From positions 1 to 35,618 of the IMG/VR virus record IMGVR_UViG_3300030333_001304: 35,618 nucleotides of DNA; one strand, 5' to 3'. Under the pieces are notes generated by a model, which saw nothing but the letters and a program-made list of their open reading frames with translations, had not been told where the DNA came from and searched no databases. Below are positions 14,049 through 22,442 of this stretch, in pieces; within the stretch, counting starts at the first letter, position 1; each line of letters starts with the position of its first letter. Made by a program: the position numbers and the translations under genes. This DNA is from a virus.

Positions 14049-15349
14049 TACCAGACAGAAAGATGGAAGATCTCTTCGGTTCTTATGGTAAGGTGTATAA
14101 TCATCTTCAAAGGTTTCGTCTTATGGAAGAGGCTATAAAACAACGAGTAGGTACTAGAAATCTATATGTTGAACGAGCTCTTTTTGGTAAGAATGAACCA
14201 ATAGAAGGTCACGGTAATGTACAAGAGTTTATCAATAGGCTTGAAGCTGACAGGGCTGAGTATCATAGGAACTGGATAAAGTATCACAGAGCTAAAGAAG
14301 AACGAGATCATATGGGTAATTGGCTTGATGAGTTAGATCATCGTGCTAATGCGTTAGCTCCTCCTAGTATGAAAGTTAATTATAATCCAAGCAGAGGTCC
14401 CTCTTTAGATATTGGCATGTTCAGACCCATCATTAGAAATGCAGGTAGGCACGGTGATACGGAGATTGCTCACTTAACTAAAGGTGAGGTAGTATTACCA
14501 GAAGAGGTAGCTCGTACTTTACAGAATCAGATCAAGGAAATCATGAATAAAGATTCACTTGATGAGTTAACTGTAGGTAAGGGGAAGATTAACCCCGAGA
14601 CAGGATTAGAAGAGTTTTGGCAAGAGGGTTATATAGGCGATCCTGATCCTGAAACAGGTAAGCGTGGCTATATCATGCATTGGAAAGACTACAGGTCTCA
14701 TATTGATTATTTAAAATACGGTACTGGGGCTCGAAGATTAACTGGTAAAAAGAAAACCAAAGAGTGGTGGGAAGATAAAGACATTACTTCTCAAATAGGT
14801 CAATTAGATCCTGAAGGTGACTTTACAGCTAGAGAACGTAGAGAATACGAACACCTTGCTAGATCTTATTATAAAGTTTTGTATATGGGTAGAATGAGAC
14901 GTCGACGATATTGGAATACAGAGAGCAATGAACCGTATGAAAATCCTATTGACACGTCAGGTATAAGCCATAGTACCTATAATAAATATTACAGAAAGAC
15001 AGCTGGTTCATGGGGTCATGATATAGCAAATAAAGAAAAGCGATTATTAAACTGGGAAAAACATCGTAATAAAAGATTACAAACAGAATTGGTTGAACGA
15101 CAAAGGCTTGAAGAAGAAGCTCTTATTAGGGAACAGGAAAGAGAAGCAGGCATTCAAAGAGCATTAGAGTTAAGAACTAAACGAGGATATGCCGAACAAA
15201 TAGGCAGATTGGATGAGGGTAGAATAACCGCAGCAGCAGAGCAAACAGCTTCTGAGGATCCGCAAAGTTATTCTGCTCCCAAATACACAACACGAAGACG
15301 TAGTAGAGAAAGAAGAATATCTAATCCAGGTTTCTTCTTCAACGTTTAA
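14045..15349 (+). CDS. putative virion protein with tape-measure-like AHLTKGEVV motif
   Basis: This 434-residue protein uses a GTG at 14045 with AAGGA 9 bases upstream; an ATG at 14063 is an alternative. The N-terminal 100 residues are helical and charged. Near residues 137-160 lies GDTEIAHLTKGEVVLPEEV, a motif of the type GDTxxAHxTPGEVVxP that I associate with phage tape-measure and internal virion proteins. The C-terminal third is a long charged coiled coil (ERQRLEEEALIREQEREAG) ending in a basic tail and NPGFFFNV. It lies two genes before the portal. A role as an ejected or head-tail protein is inference. Confidence 0.62.
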   Translation: MIPDRKMEDLFGSYGKVYNHLQRFRLMEEAIKQRVGTRNLYVERALFGKNEPIEGHGNVQEFINRLEADRAEYHRNWIKYHRAKEERDHMGNWLDELDHRANALAPPSMKVNYNPSRGPSLDIGMFRPIIRNAGRHGDTEIAHLTKGEVVLPEEVARTLQNQIKEIMNKDSLDELTVGKGKINPETGLEEFWQEGYIGDPDPETGKRGYIMHWKDYRSHIDYLKYGTGARRLTGKKKTKEWWEDKDITSQIGQLDPEGDFTARERREYEHLARSYYKVLYMGRMRRRRYWNTESNEPYENPIDTSGISHSTYNKYYRKTAGSWGHDIANKEKRLLNWEKHRNKRLQTELVERQRLEEEALIREQEREAGIQRALELRTKRGYAEQIGRLDEGRITAAAEQTASEDPQSYSAPKYTTRRRSRERRISNPGFFFNV

Positions 15350-15359
15350 GGAGAAAATT

Positions 15360-15719
15360 ATGAGAAACATAAGATGGGAACTAGAGCATGGTGTTCTACA
15401 CTTCGGTGGTGGAAGTGTGCAGGTGCCCGATAACTCCGAAGCTATGATGGCTATGATGCGTGAGCAAGATGCTCGTAATGCAGAGTTACAAGCTCAGCAT
15501 CATGAGCGTATGATTGCTATGCAAGAACGCCAGGCGGAGATCGAAAGGGCGAATGTATTGGCACTACAACGAGAAGAAGATGAGCTTAAACTTGAAGCTC
15601 AACGCATGGAAGATGCAGCTCAAGGTGAGTCACTGGCTCAGGCTGTTGATCAGGAACAAGACTATGATCAGATCATTACTGGCTTCTATGGTTCCTTAGC
15701 AGGAGAGAGACCTGAATGA
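15360..15719 (+). CDS. coiled-coil protein preceding the portal
   Basis: This 119-residue protein has AAGGAG directly before its ATG. A short beta-like start (MRNIRWELEHGVLHFGGGS) is followed by a Met/Gln/Glu-rich coiled coil at about residues 28-85 (DARNAELQAQHHERMIAMQE) and an acidic end. Its last codons overlap the portal ATG (ATGA, 15716-15719). Position and composition suggest a virion-assembly factor that acts with the portal, comparable to the small proteins that precede T7 gene 8. No specific family is recognised. Confidence 0.65.
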   Translation: MRNIRWELEHGVLHFGGGSVQVPDNSEAMMAMMREQDARNAELQAQHHERMIAMQERQAEIERANVLALQREEDELKLEAQRMEDAAQGESLAQAVDQEQDYDQIITGFYGSLAGERPE

Positions 15720-17362
15720 AGGAAGCAACAATAGCAGAACGGTTTAATAAGCTAGAATCAAAACGTACAGCTAAGCTGGAACGATCTAGATACTGTGCAT
15801 CTTTATCTGTACCTTCTCTCTTACCGCCTAGCGGGTGGACAGAAGAGTCACAGCTCCCCCAGCCATTTAGTTCTGTCACTGCACGAGGTGTAACAGCTAT
15901 GGCTAGCCGTATGCTCAGTGCTTTACTACCTTTGAATGATATGCCATTCTTTAAGTTTGAAATGAATACTGGAATGGAACCTGATGAAGATATTAGAGTA
16001 TACTTAGAGGCTTTAAGTTATCAAGTATATAATAAATTGTCTTCTAAAAACCTAAGAGAAACTTTGTATCAAGTATTACAACACCTTATTGTTGTTGGTG
16101 ATATACTTTTAATTATGGAAGATGACTTCTCATACAGACTAATTAGATTAGATCAGTTTGTAGTTAGACGTGATGTCAACGGAGATGCTAAGGAAATTAT
16201 TCATTTAGATTTCGTGGCTAATGACAACGACAGTGAATATGTAGACGCATTCTATAATGATAGTACTGAATTTAATCGTACTGGATATGAAACAATTTAC
16301 TGTAGGTGTTGGCATGATGAAGATGCAGGCGTATGGAAATGCAGGAAAGAAGATTCAGATGGCAACCTTATTATGGAGGGTGAATGGAAGGTTAGTCCTT
16401 ACGTCTGTCTCCGATGGTCGGGTGTAGCAGGAGAAAACTATGGTCGCTCACACTGTGAGGATTTAATTGGTGATATCAGATCCTTAGAAGCCTTTACGGA
16501 AGGTCTGATTTACGGTACTGCAGCGTCCTCATCCTTTTGGGTAGGCATAGATCCTGCAGGTATTACTGAGATAGATGATATTCATGATGCACACAAGGGA
16601 GCATTTGTTCCAGCTAGACAACAAGATGTATTTACTATATCACCGGCAGCTACAATGACACCTCAGTTACAAGCTACTCAATCTGGTGTTGAGAATATGC
16701 GTAGAGAAATTGGTCAAGCATTCTTGCTCAACTCAGCTAGTATTCCAGAGGGTGATCGGGTTACAGCTACTGCAGTTAGGGCTATTGGTCAAGAGTTAGA
16801 GAACGTACTAGGTGGAGCGTTTAGTTCTATTGCACGCAATCTAATGAAACCTCTTGTATCTAGAGCAGTATATCTCATGTTAGACAATCAAGAGATAGAT
16901 CCTCGTATGGAAGCAGAGTTTACTGAAGATGGTGAACTTACTGTAGAAATTGTGACTGGTCTTCAAGCTTTGAGTCGGGACAGTGATTTACAAAAGTTAA
17001 TGCAGATGGGTGAGATGGTACGTAACCTACCTGAACCAGCAATAGCAAACTTTAGATGGGAATCCTATGGTCGTGCTCTTATTTCATCATTAGGATTTAA
17101 TCCTGACAACTGGGTTAAGTCTGAAGAGCAGATTATGCAAGAGCAGCAGGCTATGCAACAAGAGCAAATGGCTATGCAACAGCAAATGCAAGCTCAAGCT
17201 GGTGTTCAAGAGATGATGCAACAAGCAGCGGCACAAGACATACAACAAAACGGTGGAGCTGGTATTAATCAACTCATGGGTCAGATGGATCAAGGTAGTC
17301 CAATGCCTGAGGGTGCTGACGAGATTCCACCTGAGATTGCTGCAATGATGGGAGGCAGGTAA
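15716..17362 (+). CDS. head-tail connector (portal), T7 gp8-like
   Basis: This 548-residue protein (T7 gp8 is 536) forms the dodecameric vertex through which DNA is packaged and ejected. The N-terminus shows the family pattern: a charged helix, then SLSVPSLLPPSGW, then PFSSVTARGVTAMASRMLSA and LLPLNDMPFF. The central part has SPYVCLRWSGVAGENYGRSH and SASIPEGDRVTATAVRAIGQ, both typical of T7-like portals. The C-terminus is very rich in Met and Gln (roughly residues 465-520). AGGAG sits 10 bases before the ATG. The stop overlaps the next start by TAATG. Confidence 0.92.
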   Translation: MKEATIAERFNKLESKRTAKLERSRYCASLSVPSLLPPSGWTEESQLPQPFSSVTARGVTAMASRMLSALLPLNDMPFFKFEMNTGMEPDEDIRVYLEALSYQVYNKLSSKNLRETLYQVLQHLIVVGDILLIMEDDFSYRLIRLDQFVVRRDVNGDAKEIIHLDFVANDNDSEYVDAFYNDSTEFNRTGYETIYCRCWHDEDAGVWKCRKEDSDGNLIMEGEWKVSPYVCLRWSGVAGENYGRSHCEDLIGDIRSLEAFTEGLIYGTAASSSFWVGIDPAGITEIDDIHDAHKGAFVPARQQDVFTISPAATMTPQLQATQSGVENMRREIGQAFLLNSASIPEGDRVTATAVRAIGQELENVLGGAFSSIARNLMKPLVSRAVYLMLDNQEIDPRMEAEFTEDGELTVEIVTGLQALSRDSDLQKLMQMGEMVRNLPEPAIANFRWESYGRALISSLGFNPDNWVKSEEQIMQEQQAMQQEQMAMQQQMQAQAGVQEMMQQAAAQDIQQNGGAGINQLMGQMDQGSPMPEGADEIPPEIAAMMGGR

Positions 17363-17952
17363 TGGCATATGCAGAGGTAATAAAAGATGATATTGGAACA
17401 GGAGGCTCTGGCGGCAAAAGCGGAATTGAAGGTATATCAGGTACTGGTGGTTATCAGGACGGTGGCGGTACTGATTCTGGTGCCGGTACTGATTTCACTT
17501 ATTATAACGTAACATCTGATACTACTATGGGTGGTAGTGGTTCTAATCCAGGGGCTAGTGATACTCCTGTACTAACACTTCCTGATACTGTTAGTGTTAG
17601 AGATAATAAAGGTTGTGTTGTTCAAATAACTATAGGTACAGCTTCCAGTGCAACAGGTAGTGCTGTTCCTTTGTTTGCTGAATTTTCACATGATGGTACT
17701 AATTGGACTGAACACAATGGTACAGGTAGTGTTAACAATACTACAATAAATGCTTCACTACCTACAACTACTACAGGTACACATACCTACTGGCTTGATT
17801 TAAATAATTGTAACTTTCCTAGATTTAGGGTAGGTTTTAATAGCAACGGACAAAACTTAAACGGAATGGTATTTAACATGGCTGTTACATTCATTGATGA
17901 TTGGGTAGATCCTGCTAAATACAGAAAGTGGAACGCTTTACAAGGCGAATAG
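17362..17952 (+). CDS. Gly-rich, beta-sandwich-like putative capsid decoration protein
   Basis: This 196-residue protein begins with about 45 residues of Gly/Ser/Thr-rich linker (GGSGGKSGIEGISGTGGYQ), followed by a beta-rich domain. Its C-terminal domain is paralogous to the next protein: FSHDGTNWTEHNGTG here matches ISADGTNFSQHEGTG there, and YWLDLNNCNFPRFRVGFNSN matches FMVDLTSYAVPYYRIGINSA. It has no signal or membrane segment. Lying between portal and scaffold with spike-base-like genes, it is probably a minor head or surface protein; that role is inferred. It begins within the portal stop codon (TAATG). Confidence 0.62.
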   Translation: MAYAEVIKDDIGTGGSGGKSGIEGISGTGGYQDGGGTDSGAGTDFTYYNVTSDTTMGGSGSNPGASDTPVLTLPDTVSVRDNKGCVVQITIGTASSATGSAVPLFAEFSHDGTNWTEHNGTGSVNNTTINASLPTTTTGTHTYWLDLNNCNFPRFRVGFNSNGQNLNGMVFNMAVTFIDDWVDPAKYRKWNALQGE

Positions 17953-17961
17953 GAGTAACTT

Positions 17962-18414
17962 ATGGCGACTGCAACAACTATTAATAAGACGTGGACTGTT
18001 ACTAATACGTCTAATAATAAATATGCGTATCGTATATTAGATAACAATGATACTTTAACATCAACTACTAAGACACACAAGCTAGTAACCCCAGCCATTG
18101 ACAGTACAAGTAAACTGAGTGGCAATAAAGTATTGATAATTGTACATGTAACTGCAGGTGGTGATAATGTAGCTGCAGATTGTTTTTTAGAAATTAGTGC
18201 CGATGGTACTAACTTCAGTCAACACGAAGGAACTGGTCAAGATTACCTTGAAGTTTCTAGTGACATCCAACCAGATGTTACAGGTCAAAAAGTATTCATG
18301 GTTGATCTAACATCTTATGCCGTTCCTTACTATAGGATAGGTATTAACTCTGCCGGTTTAGATTTAGGAACCGCATTAAAAGTAAAATTAGGGTATGCTT
18401 ACCCAATAACCTAG
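17962..18414 (+). CDS. beta-rich putative virion protein, paralogue of the preceding protein
   Basis: This 150-residue protein starts after a good GGAG site. It is Thr/Ser/Asn-rich and beta-like throughout, with no signal peptide. It shares two sequence blocks with its upstream neighbour: DGTNF..HEGTG near residues 83-94, and VDL....PYYRIGINSAGLDL near 115-135. It lacks the Gly-rich N-terminal linker of that neighbour. The pair looks like a local duplication of one structural domain. Position next to spike-base-like genes suggests a head fibre, spike or decoration role, which is not proven. Confidence 0.62.
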   Translation: MATATTINKTWTVTNTSNNKYAYRILDNNDTLTSTTKTHKLVTPAIDSTSKLSGNKVLIIVHVTAGGDNVAADCFLEISADGTNFSQHEGTGQDYLEVSSDIQPDVTGQKVFMVDLTSYAVPYYRIGINSAGLDLGTALKVKLGYAYPIT

Positions 18415-18427
18415 GAGAAAAATAGAG

Positions 18428-18691
18428 ATGAAATATACCAAAGCCGGTACTGTGACAACTCACGACACAAACGATCAGAGTATTGATACAAAATATGGTA
18501 CACCTATCGATGCTATTTATGTTGGTGTGGGTGGTAATGTTAATCTAAAACTAAGTAAAGATACTACAGCTGTATTATTTAAAAATATGATAGCTGGTAC
18601 AATTTATCCTTTGTCTGCTAAGAATATTCTTAGTACTAGCACAACGGCTACAGATATTGTAGCTTTAGATACGGGAAGTAAGTATGACTAA
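18428..18691 (+). CDS. head spike base-like protein (RCAP_rcc01079-like), putative
   Basis: This 87-residue protein resembles the small beta-rich family named for Rcc01079, the head-spike base of the Rhodobacter capsulatus gene transfer agent. It shows an opening HDTND, then PIDAIYVGVGGNVNLKLSKD, a FKNMIAGTIYPL core, and the closing STTATDIVALD. Proteins of this kind are usually about 80-110 residues. If right, it forms a trimeric base on the capsid to which fibres attach. The match is from recalled family patterns, not an alignment. Its final codons overlap the start of the next gene by 8 bases, and the two share both their ends. Confidence 0.6.
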   Translation: MKYTKAGTVTTHDTNDQSIDTKYGTPIDAIYVGVGGNVNLKLSKDTTAVLFKNMIAGTIYPLSAKNILSTSTTATDIVALDTGSKYD

Positions 18692-19661
18692 GTATACTAA
18701 AGCCTATTCTCTTACACCCCACGATACTAACGCAACTGATCCTAGACCAGATGCATATTATGTAGGTGATGGTAATTTTACAGACGAACACGATACAACC
18801 GATTTCTATTCTCCTAAAGTATGGTATAGAGGCGGAGAACAAACTAGACTAGGCGGTGCTGTTACTGGCTGGAGTAATAAAGTTAATAACAGAGAAAGTT
18901 CAATGACTGGCTCTAGTGTTGTCGATACAACTGGTGATGCCTCTACAAACTATATTGATTACGCTACTTTTAATGCTAATAATGATCACCTAAAGACTAC
19001 CGATACCGATACTAACTATGATATAGGTACAGGCGAGTTTGAGATGATGGCTGTTGTAAGGTTTGCGGATCATGGAAATAAATATCAACATATAGCAGCT
19101 AGAGATGCTGGCGGATCAAGTGAGAACTGGGGCTGGTTAAGAAGAGCTGATAATGCTAGCAGTGATCCTGGCAAGATTTCATTCTCTATTATCGGTTCTG
19201 ATCCTGTATCAGCTACTACGGCAGCATATGATACTTGGTATATATTAGGGGTATCTAGAGATAGTTCAAATGTGATACAGCTATATAGAGACGGTGCTAC
19301 AGATGGTGCTTCTGCTACTAACGCTCAAGATTTGAATAATGAAACAGGCGACCCTCTTGTTTTAGGAGCTAAGGATAACGGAAGTGGAACTTTAGTTCAA
19401 TCTCTTATGGGTGACATGGTTGAGTTTATTCTTTGGGAAACTAGCTTAAGCTCAGCTGAACGAGCTGCTGTTGTTGGTCATCTTCAAGATAGATACTTTA
19501 ATGATCAAAGAGGTAAGCTGGTAACATGTACAGATCCTAGTGATGCTGATACTTACGCAATTACCTATCCTCCAATTGGAAAAATTATTGATGACAGTCC
19601 TAAGTATATAAGAAACTCAGGTAAGCAAGCATCAGATATCGTAGGACTAAAAATAAAGTAG
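18684..19661 (+). CDS. spike base-like protein with inserted LamG (concanavalin A-like) domain
   Basis: This 325-residue protein begins like its upstream neighbour (KYTKAYSLTPHDTN against KYTKAGTVTTHDTN; PDAYYVGDGN against IDAIYVGVGG) and ends like it (YPPIGKIID...ASDIVGLKIK against IYPLSAKNI...ATDIVALD). Between these, at about residues 45-273, lies a LamG_3-type jellyroll: YATFNANNDHL, a VSRDSSNVIQLYRDG strand pair, and the typical end GDMVEFILWETSLSSAERAA. LamG folds often bind glycans, so a capsid-surface adhesin is a reasonable inference. The ATG overlaps the preceding gene by 8 bases. Confidence 0.7.
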   Translation: MTKYTKAYSLTPHDTNATDPRPDAYYVGDGNFTDEHDTTDFYSPKVWYRGGEQTRLGGAVTGWSNKVNNRESSMTGSSVVDTTGDASTNYIDYATFNANNDHLKTTDTDTNYDIGTGEFEMMAVVRFADHGNKYQHIAARDAGGSSENWGWLRRADNASSDPGKISFSIIGSDPVSATTAAYDTWYILGVSRDSSNVIQLYRDGATDGASATNAQDLNNETGDPLVLGAKDNGSGTLVQSLMGDMVEFILWETSLSSAERAAVVGHLQDRYFNDQRGKLVTCTDPSDADTYAITYPPIGKIIDDSPKYIRNSGKQASDIVGLKIK

Positions 19662-19674
19662 AAAGGAAGGGGCT

Positions 19675-19911
19675 ATGTCACCACAAGATCCATGGGAAAC
19701 TCACGACGGAGGAACAAACGGCTGGCAAGAATATAAAAGACTGGTTATTAATGAGCTTGAAAGAGCTAATCTAAGATTAGATTTAGTTGACAAGAGATTG
19801 TCTAACTTAGAAAAGAATATTTCTATATTGCAAACAAAAGCAGCAACGTATGCTGCTACTGTGGCAATTTTAATTTCAGGAGGCATAAGCTTCCTACTAA
19901 AAATCCTTTGA
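19675..19911 (+). CDS. small coiled-coil membrane protein, XhlA-like holin candidate
   Basis: This 78-residue protein has AAGGAAGGGG before its ATG. The layout is a hydrophilic Trp-containing start, an amphipathic coiled coil (about residues 20-52, LERANLRLDLVDKRLSNLEK), and one C-terminal transmembrane helix (about 56-77, ATYAATVAILISGGISFLLK). This matches the XhlA/hemolysin type of small phage membrane protein, some of which act in lysis. It lies between the decoration genes and the scaffold. Holin function is a guess from topology; a membrane anchor for another complex is equally possible. Confidence 0.6.
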   Translation: MSPQDPWETHDGGTNGWQEYKRLVINELERANLRLDLVDKRLSNLEKNISILQTKAATYAATVAILISGGISFLLKIL

Positions 19912-19947
19912 CTCTGGGGTACAGAACAATCGTAAGGAGATTATCGA

Positions 19948-20928
19948 ATGGCAGAACAACCAAATTTAGATTATCAACAAGAAACAACATATAGTGCAGA
20001 GAATAGTACAACTCCTGGCGCAATGCCACAAGCAGATCCAACGGCTGAGCAAATGGCTCAGATTGCAGCGTCGCAAACAGCGATGCCGGAAGATGCGAAC
20101 GCAGTACGGGAACGTGCAGCATTCGAAACATACGTCCAAAATAGTGGAGATCAAATACCGCCTAACTTCAAGGACGCTGGGGCGTGGTTTGATTCACTCA
20201 AAGAAGCCCAGAAAAAATATACGCAAGGGCAACAAGAGATCGCAGAGCTAAAGAGAACGTATGCTGAAAACAATACACAGAATCCTAACTATGTTCCTCA
20301 ACAAGAAGCACCAGCTCCTGAACCTGTACAACCAACAGGTGAGGAACAACTACGGATCCCTTCTGTTGAGGAAGCTGCTCCTGAACAACCAACTAATAAA
20401 GAAATTAGTCAGGAGGATTGGGATAAGTGGGGTATGGAAGTTGCCATTAAGGGTGACTTGACTCCTGAAACACGTGCTGAAATTAAACAGTACGGTTTTA
20501 CTGATAAGATGGTTAACGATTTGTTAACAGCTCAGCAAGCTAAGATGAGAGAAGCATATTCTGATGCTACCGCAGTAGTTGGTGGTAAAGAAAAGCTTGA
20601 CTCTATCTTTGACTGGGCTGCTAAGAACTTATCTAAAGAAGAACAAGCACAAATTAATGTAGGTTTGTCAGGTCCTGCCTATGAAATTACATTAAGAGGA
20701 TTAGCTGATACATTTGAAAAAGCTAATCAATCAAAAAGAACTAATGAACCAGCACCTACACCAGGCTTAGAGCAAAGCTCTGTAGCTTATGATAGTAGTG
20801 TTGGTTATAAAACCAAGCGTGAGTTTTATGCTGATCGGAATAATCCAAGGTTTACTACAGACCAACGATTCCGACAAGCAGTAGAATCACGTATGCTTAA
20901 TACAGATTTTAATAATTTACCTGCCTAG
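19948..20928 (+). CDS. capsid assembly scaffolding protein, T7 gp9-like
   Basis: This 326-residue protein is acidic and low in complexity over its first 150 residues (Gln, Pro, Ala, Glu), followed by helical, charged sequence. The C-terminal end has YKTKREFYADRNNPRFTTDQ and FRQAVESRM, the pattern seen in scaffolds of T7-like phages. It would guide prohead assembly and then leave. Its place between portal and major capsid gene is the same as in T7 (gp8-gp9-gp10). The ATG is preceded by AAGGAG. Confidence 0.87.
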   Translation: MAEQPNLDYQQETTYSAENSTTPGAMPQADPTAEQMAQIAASQTAMPEDANAVRERAAFETYVQNSGDQIPPNFKDAGAWFDSLKEAQKKYTQGQQEIAELKRTYAENNTQNPNYVPQQEAPAPEPVQPTGEEQLRIPSVEEAAPEQPTNKEISQEDWDKWGMEVAIKGDLTPETRAEIKQYGFTDKMVNDLLTAQQAKMREAYSDATAVVGGKEKLDSIFDWAAKNLSKEEQAQINVGLSGPAYEITLRGLADTFEKANQSKRTNEPAPTPGLEQSSVAYDSSVGYKTKREFYADRNNPRFTTDQRFRQAVESRMLNTDFNNLPA

Positions 20929-21097
20929 TTAGACAGGCTAGGAGGTAAAGCTGATAGCATATAGAGAATCCCCCCGAAAGGACACGGGACTCTATTAGAA
21001 GGAAGCACCATAGAGTAAAACTCCAATAAGGAATAATTTAGAACCTATGTAACCGTAACTGTCAAATTTATTACATTAACACAAGGAGTAAGGTATA
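20929..21097 (+). promoter_or_regulatory. non-coding leader of the major capsid gene with hairpin
   Basis: This 169-base gap lies between the scaffold and major capsid genes, where T7 has its strongest late promoter. A composite hairpin spans 20961-20995: ATAGAG (20961-20966) pairs with CTCTAT (20990-20995), and CCCG (20973-20976) with CGGG (20985-20988). It contains AAGGACACG, also found at 52-60. AAGGAG just before 21098 serves the capsid gene. A phage RNA polymerase promoter is expected here, but its consensus is unknown and I cannot mark it. Confidence 0.5.
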
Positions 21098-22369
21098 ATG
21101 TCATACCCAAACTTAACAGCAGCACAACTTCCATATCGTGGTAGTATTGCTGAAACAGTTGGGACTAGCGGTGCTAACCCAACATACTCTGGTGGTGCAT
21201 GGAATGAAACAGCAGGTAGCGGTAAGCTATGGCTACCCATCTGGTCCGGTGAAGTAATTCACGCTTACGATCAGTATAACTCATTCGAACCTCTTGTCAC
21301 ATCGAAAACAATCGCAAGTGGCACAACAATGGAATTTCCAATTACTGGTACTGTAGGCTTAGAGCCAGCATGGGCAGCGGGTCAAGAACTAATTGGCGGT
21401 GCTGACAACAAGGCGACTACATTCACAGTCACATTGGACAAACGACCAATGGCAGCTCACTTTGAAACTGACAACATTGATATGATGTTGACTCAGTGGG
21501 AGTGGCGATCAGAATTGGCTCGTCAAGCAGGCATGACTCTGTCCAATACACGGGATAAACAGATCTTCTCATACCTAGTTCAAGCAGCTACTAACTCACA
21601 AATGGCGGAAGATGTACAAATCCGTGGTGACTTTGGTCTTGATGGTGTGATGTACAGTGGTGGAGTAGATTCTGTTGATGGTGCTACCATTCGATTTGCT
21701 TCATTAGGTAACACATCTGCATCAGCAGCCCTTCGTGCTGACGCTGCTCTCGGTGTTCTTGAATCAATCGAGAAGTTTGTAGTCCACCTACAAGAAAATG
21801 ACATCGATCATTCTCAAGTATACTGTGCTGTAACACCTCAAGCATTCATGGATATCCGTGCGCTTGGTGTTGCTCGTGACTACACTGACTTTGATGATGG
21901 TGGTACACGTCCATACTTCGGTGGTACAGCCGACATGGGTGGATTGGGAATGAGCCTTAACCAAGGCATGGGTCCAATCACAGCATCTCTCAACTACATG
22001 GGAGTTACTATCATTAAGTCCAATCACATCGTTCAAACTGACCTCAGTGGTGCAGATGGTACAGCCGATGCATTAGGTGAAGCTAAGTATAATCTTGACT
22101 TCCTAGCTGGGAAAGTTAAAGGCGTTATTTGGACACCAGAAGCAGTTGCAAGCTTGAAGCTTCAAGGCGTTAAGGTTGATAATGTTGAAGACGTTCGTCG
22201 AAATACACACTTTACAGTAGCATCCATGATGGGTGGTACTGGTGTACTTCGTCCAGAATGTGCAGCACTATTGACTGGTCTTGATACTTCAGCAGGACAA
22301 GTGGATAACCGCACAATGATTCGTGATGCGGCTTATCTAGACTACACACAAGAATACGCTAAAGGCTAA
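21098..22369 (+). CDS. major capsid protein, T7 gp10-like
   Basis: This 423-residue protein follows scaffold and precedes a terminator and tail tubular protein A, exactly as T7 gp10 does. It should have the HK97 fold. Supporting segments are the early helix/loop WSGEVIHAYDQYNSFEPLV, a P-domain-like ITASLNYMGVTIIKSNHI near residues 296-313, and the ending FTVASMMGGTGVLRPECAA typical of T7-like capsid proteins. Codons look more biased than in neighbouring genes, as expected for the most abundant virion protein. No sign of a gp10B-type frameshift product was seen at the end. Confidence 0.92.
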   Translation: MSYPNLTAAQLPYRGSIAETVGTSGANPTYSGGAWNETAGSGKLWLPIWSGEVIHAYDQYNSFEPLVTSKTIASGTTMEFPITGTVGLEPAWAAGQELIGGADNKATTFTVTLDKRPMAAHFETDNIDMMLTQWEWRSELARQAGMTLSNTRDKQIFSYLVQAATNSQMAEDVQIRGDFGLDGVMYSGGVDSVDGATIRFASLGNTSASAALRADAALGVLESIEKFVVHLQENDIDHSQVYCAVTPQAFMDIRALGVARDYTDFDDGGTRPYFGGTADMGGLGMSLNQGMGPITASLNYMGVTIIKSNHIVQTDLSGADGTADALGEAKYNLDFLAGKVKGVIWTPEAVASLKLQGVKVDNVEDVRRNTHFTVASMMGGTGVLRPECAALLTGLDTSAGQVDNRTMIRDAAYLDYTQEYAKG

Positions 22370-22392
22370 TTCTTAGTTTAGTTATATACATG

Positions 22393-22427
22393 GACCCTCT
22401 GCCTCTCGGGGCAGGGGGTCTTTTTTT
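22393..22427 (+). terminator. strong intrinsic terminator after the major capsid gene
   Basis: An 11-bp stem pairs GACCCTCTGCC (22393-22403) with GGCAGGGGGTC (22410-22420), including one G-T wobble. It has a 6-base loop and is followed directly by seven T (22421-22427). It lies 24 bases after the capsid stop, the place of T-phi in T7. It should cut transcription into the tail genes and favour capsid expression. Confidence 0.93.
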
Positions 22428-22442
22428 ATTAAGGAGGTGATC

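Noticed and set aside
22310-22380. gp10B-like frameshift extension of the major capsid protein
   Set aside because: The end has no clear slippery run with a long alternate frame; the alternate frames stop quickly before the terminator.
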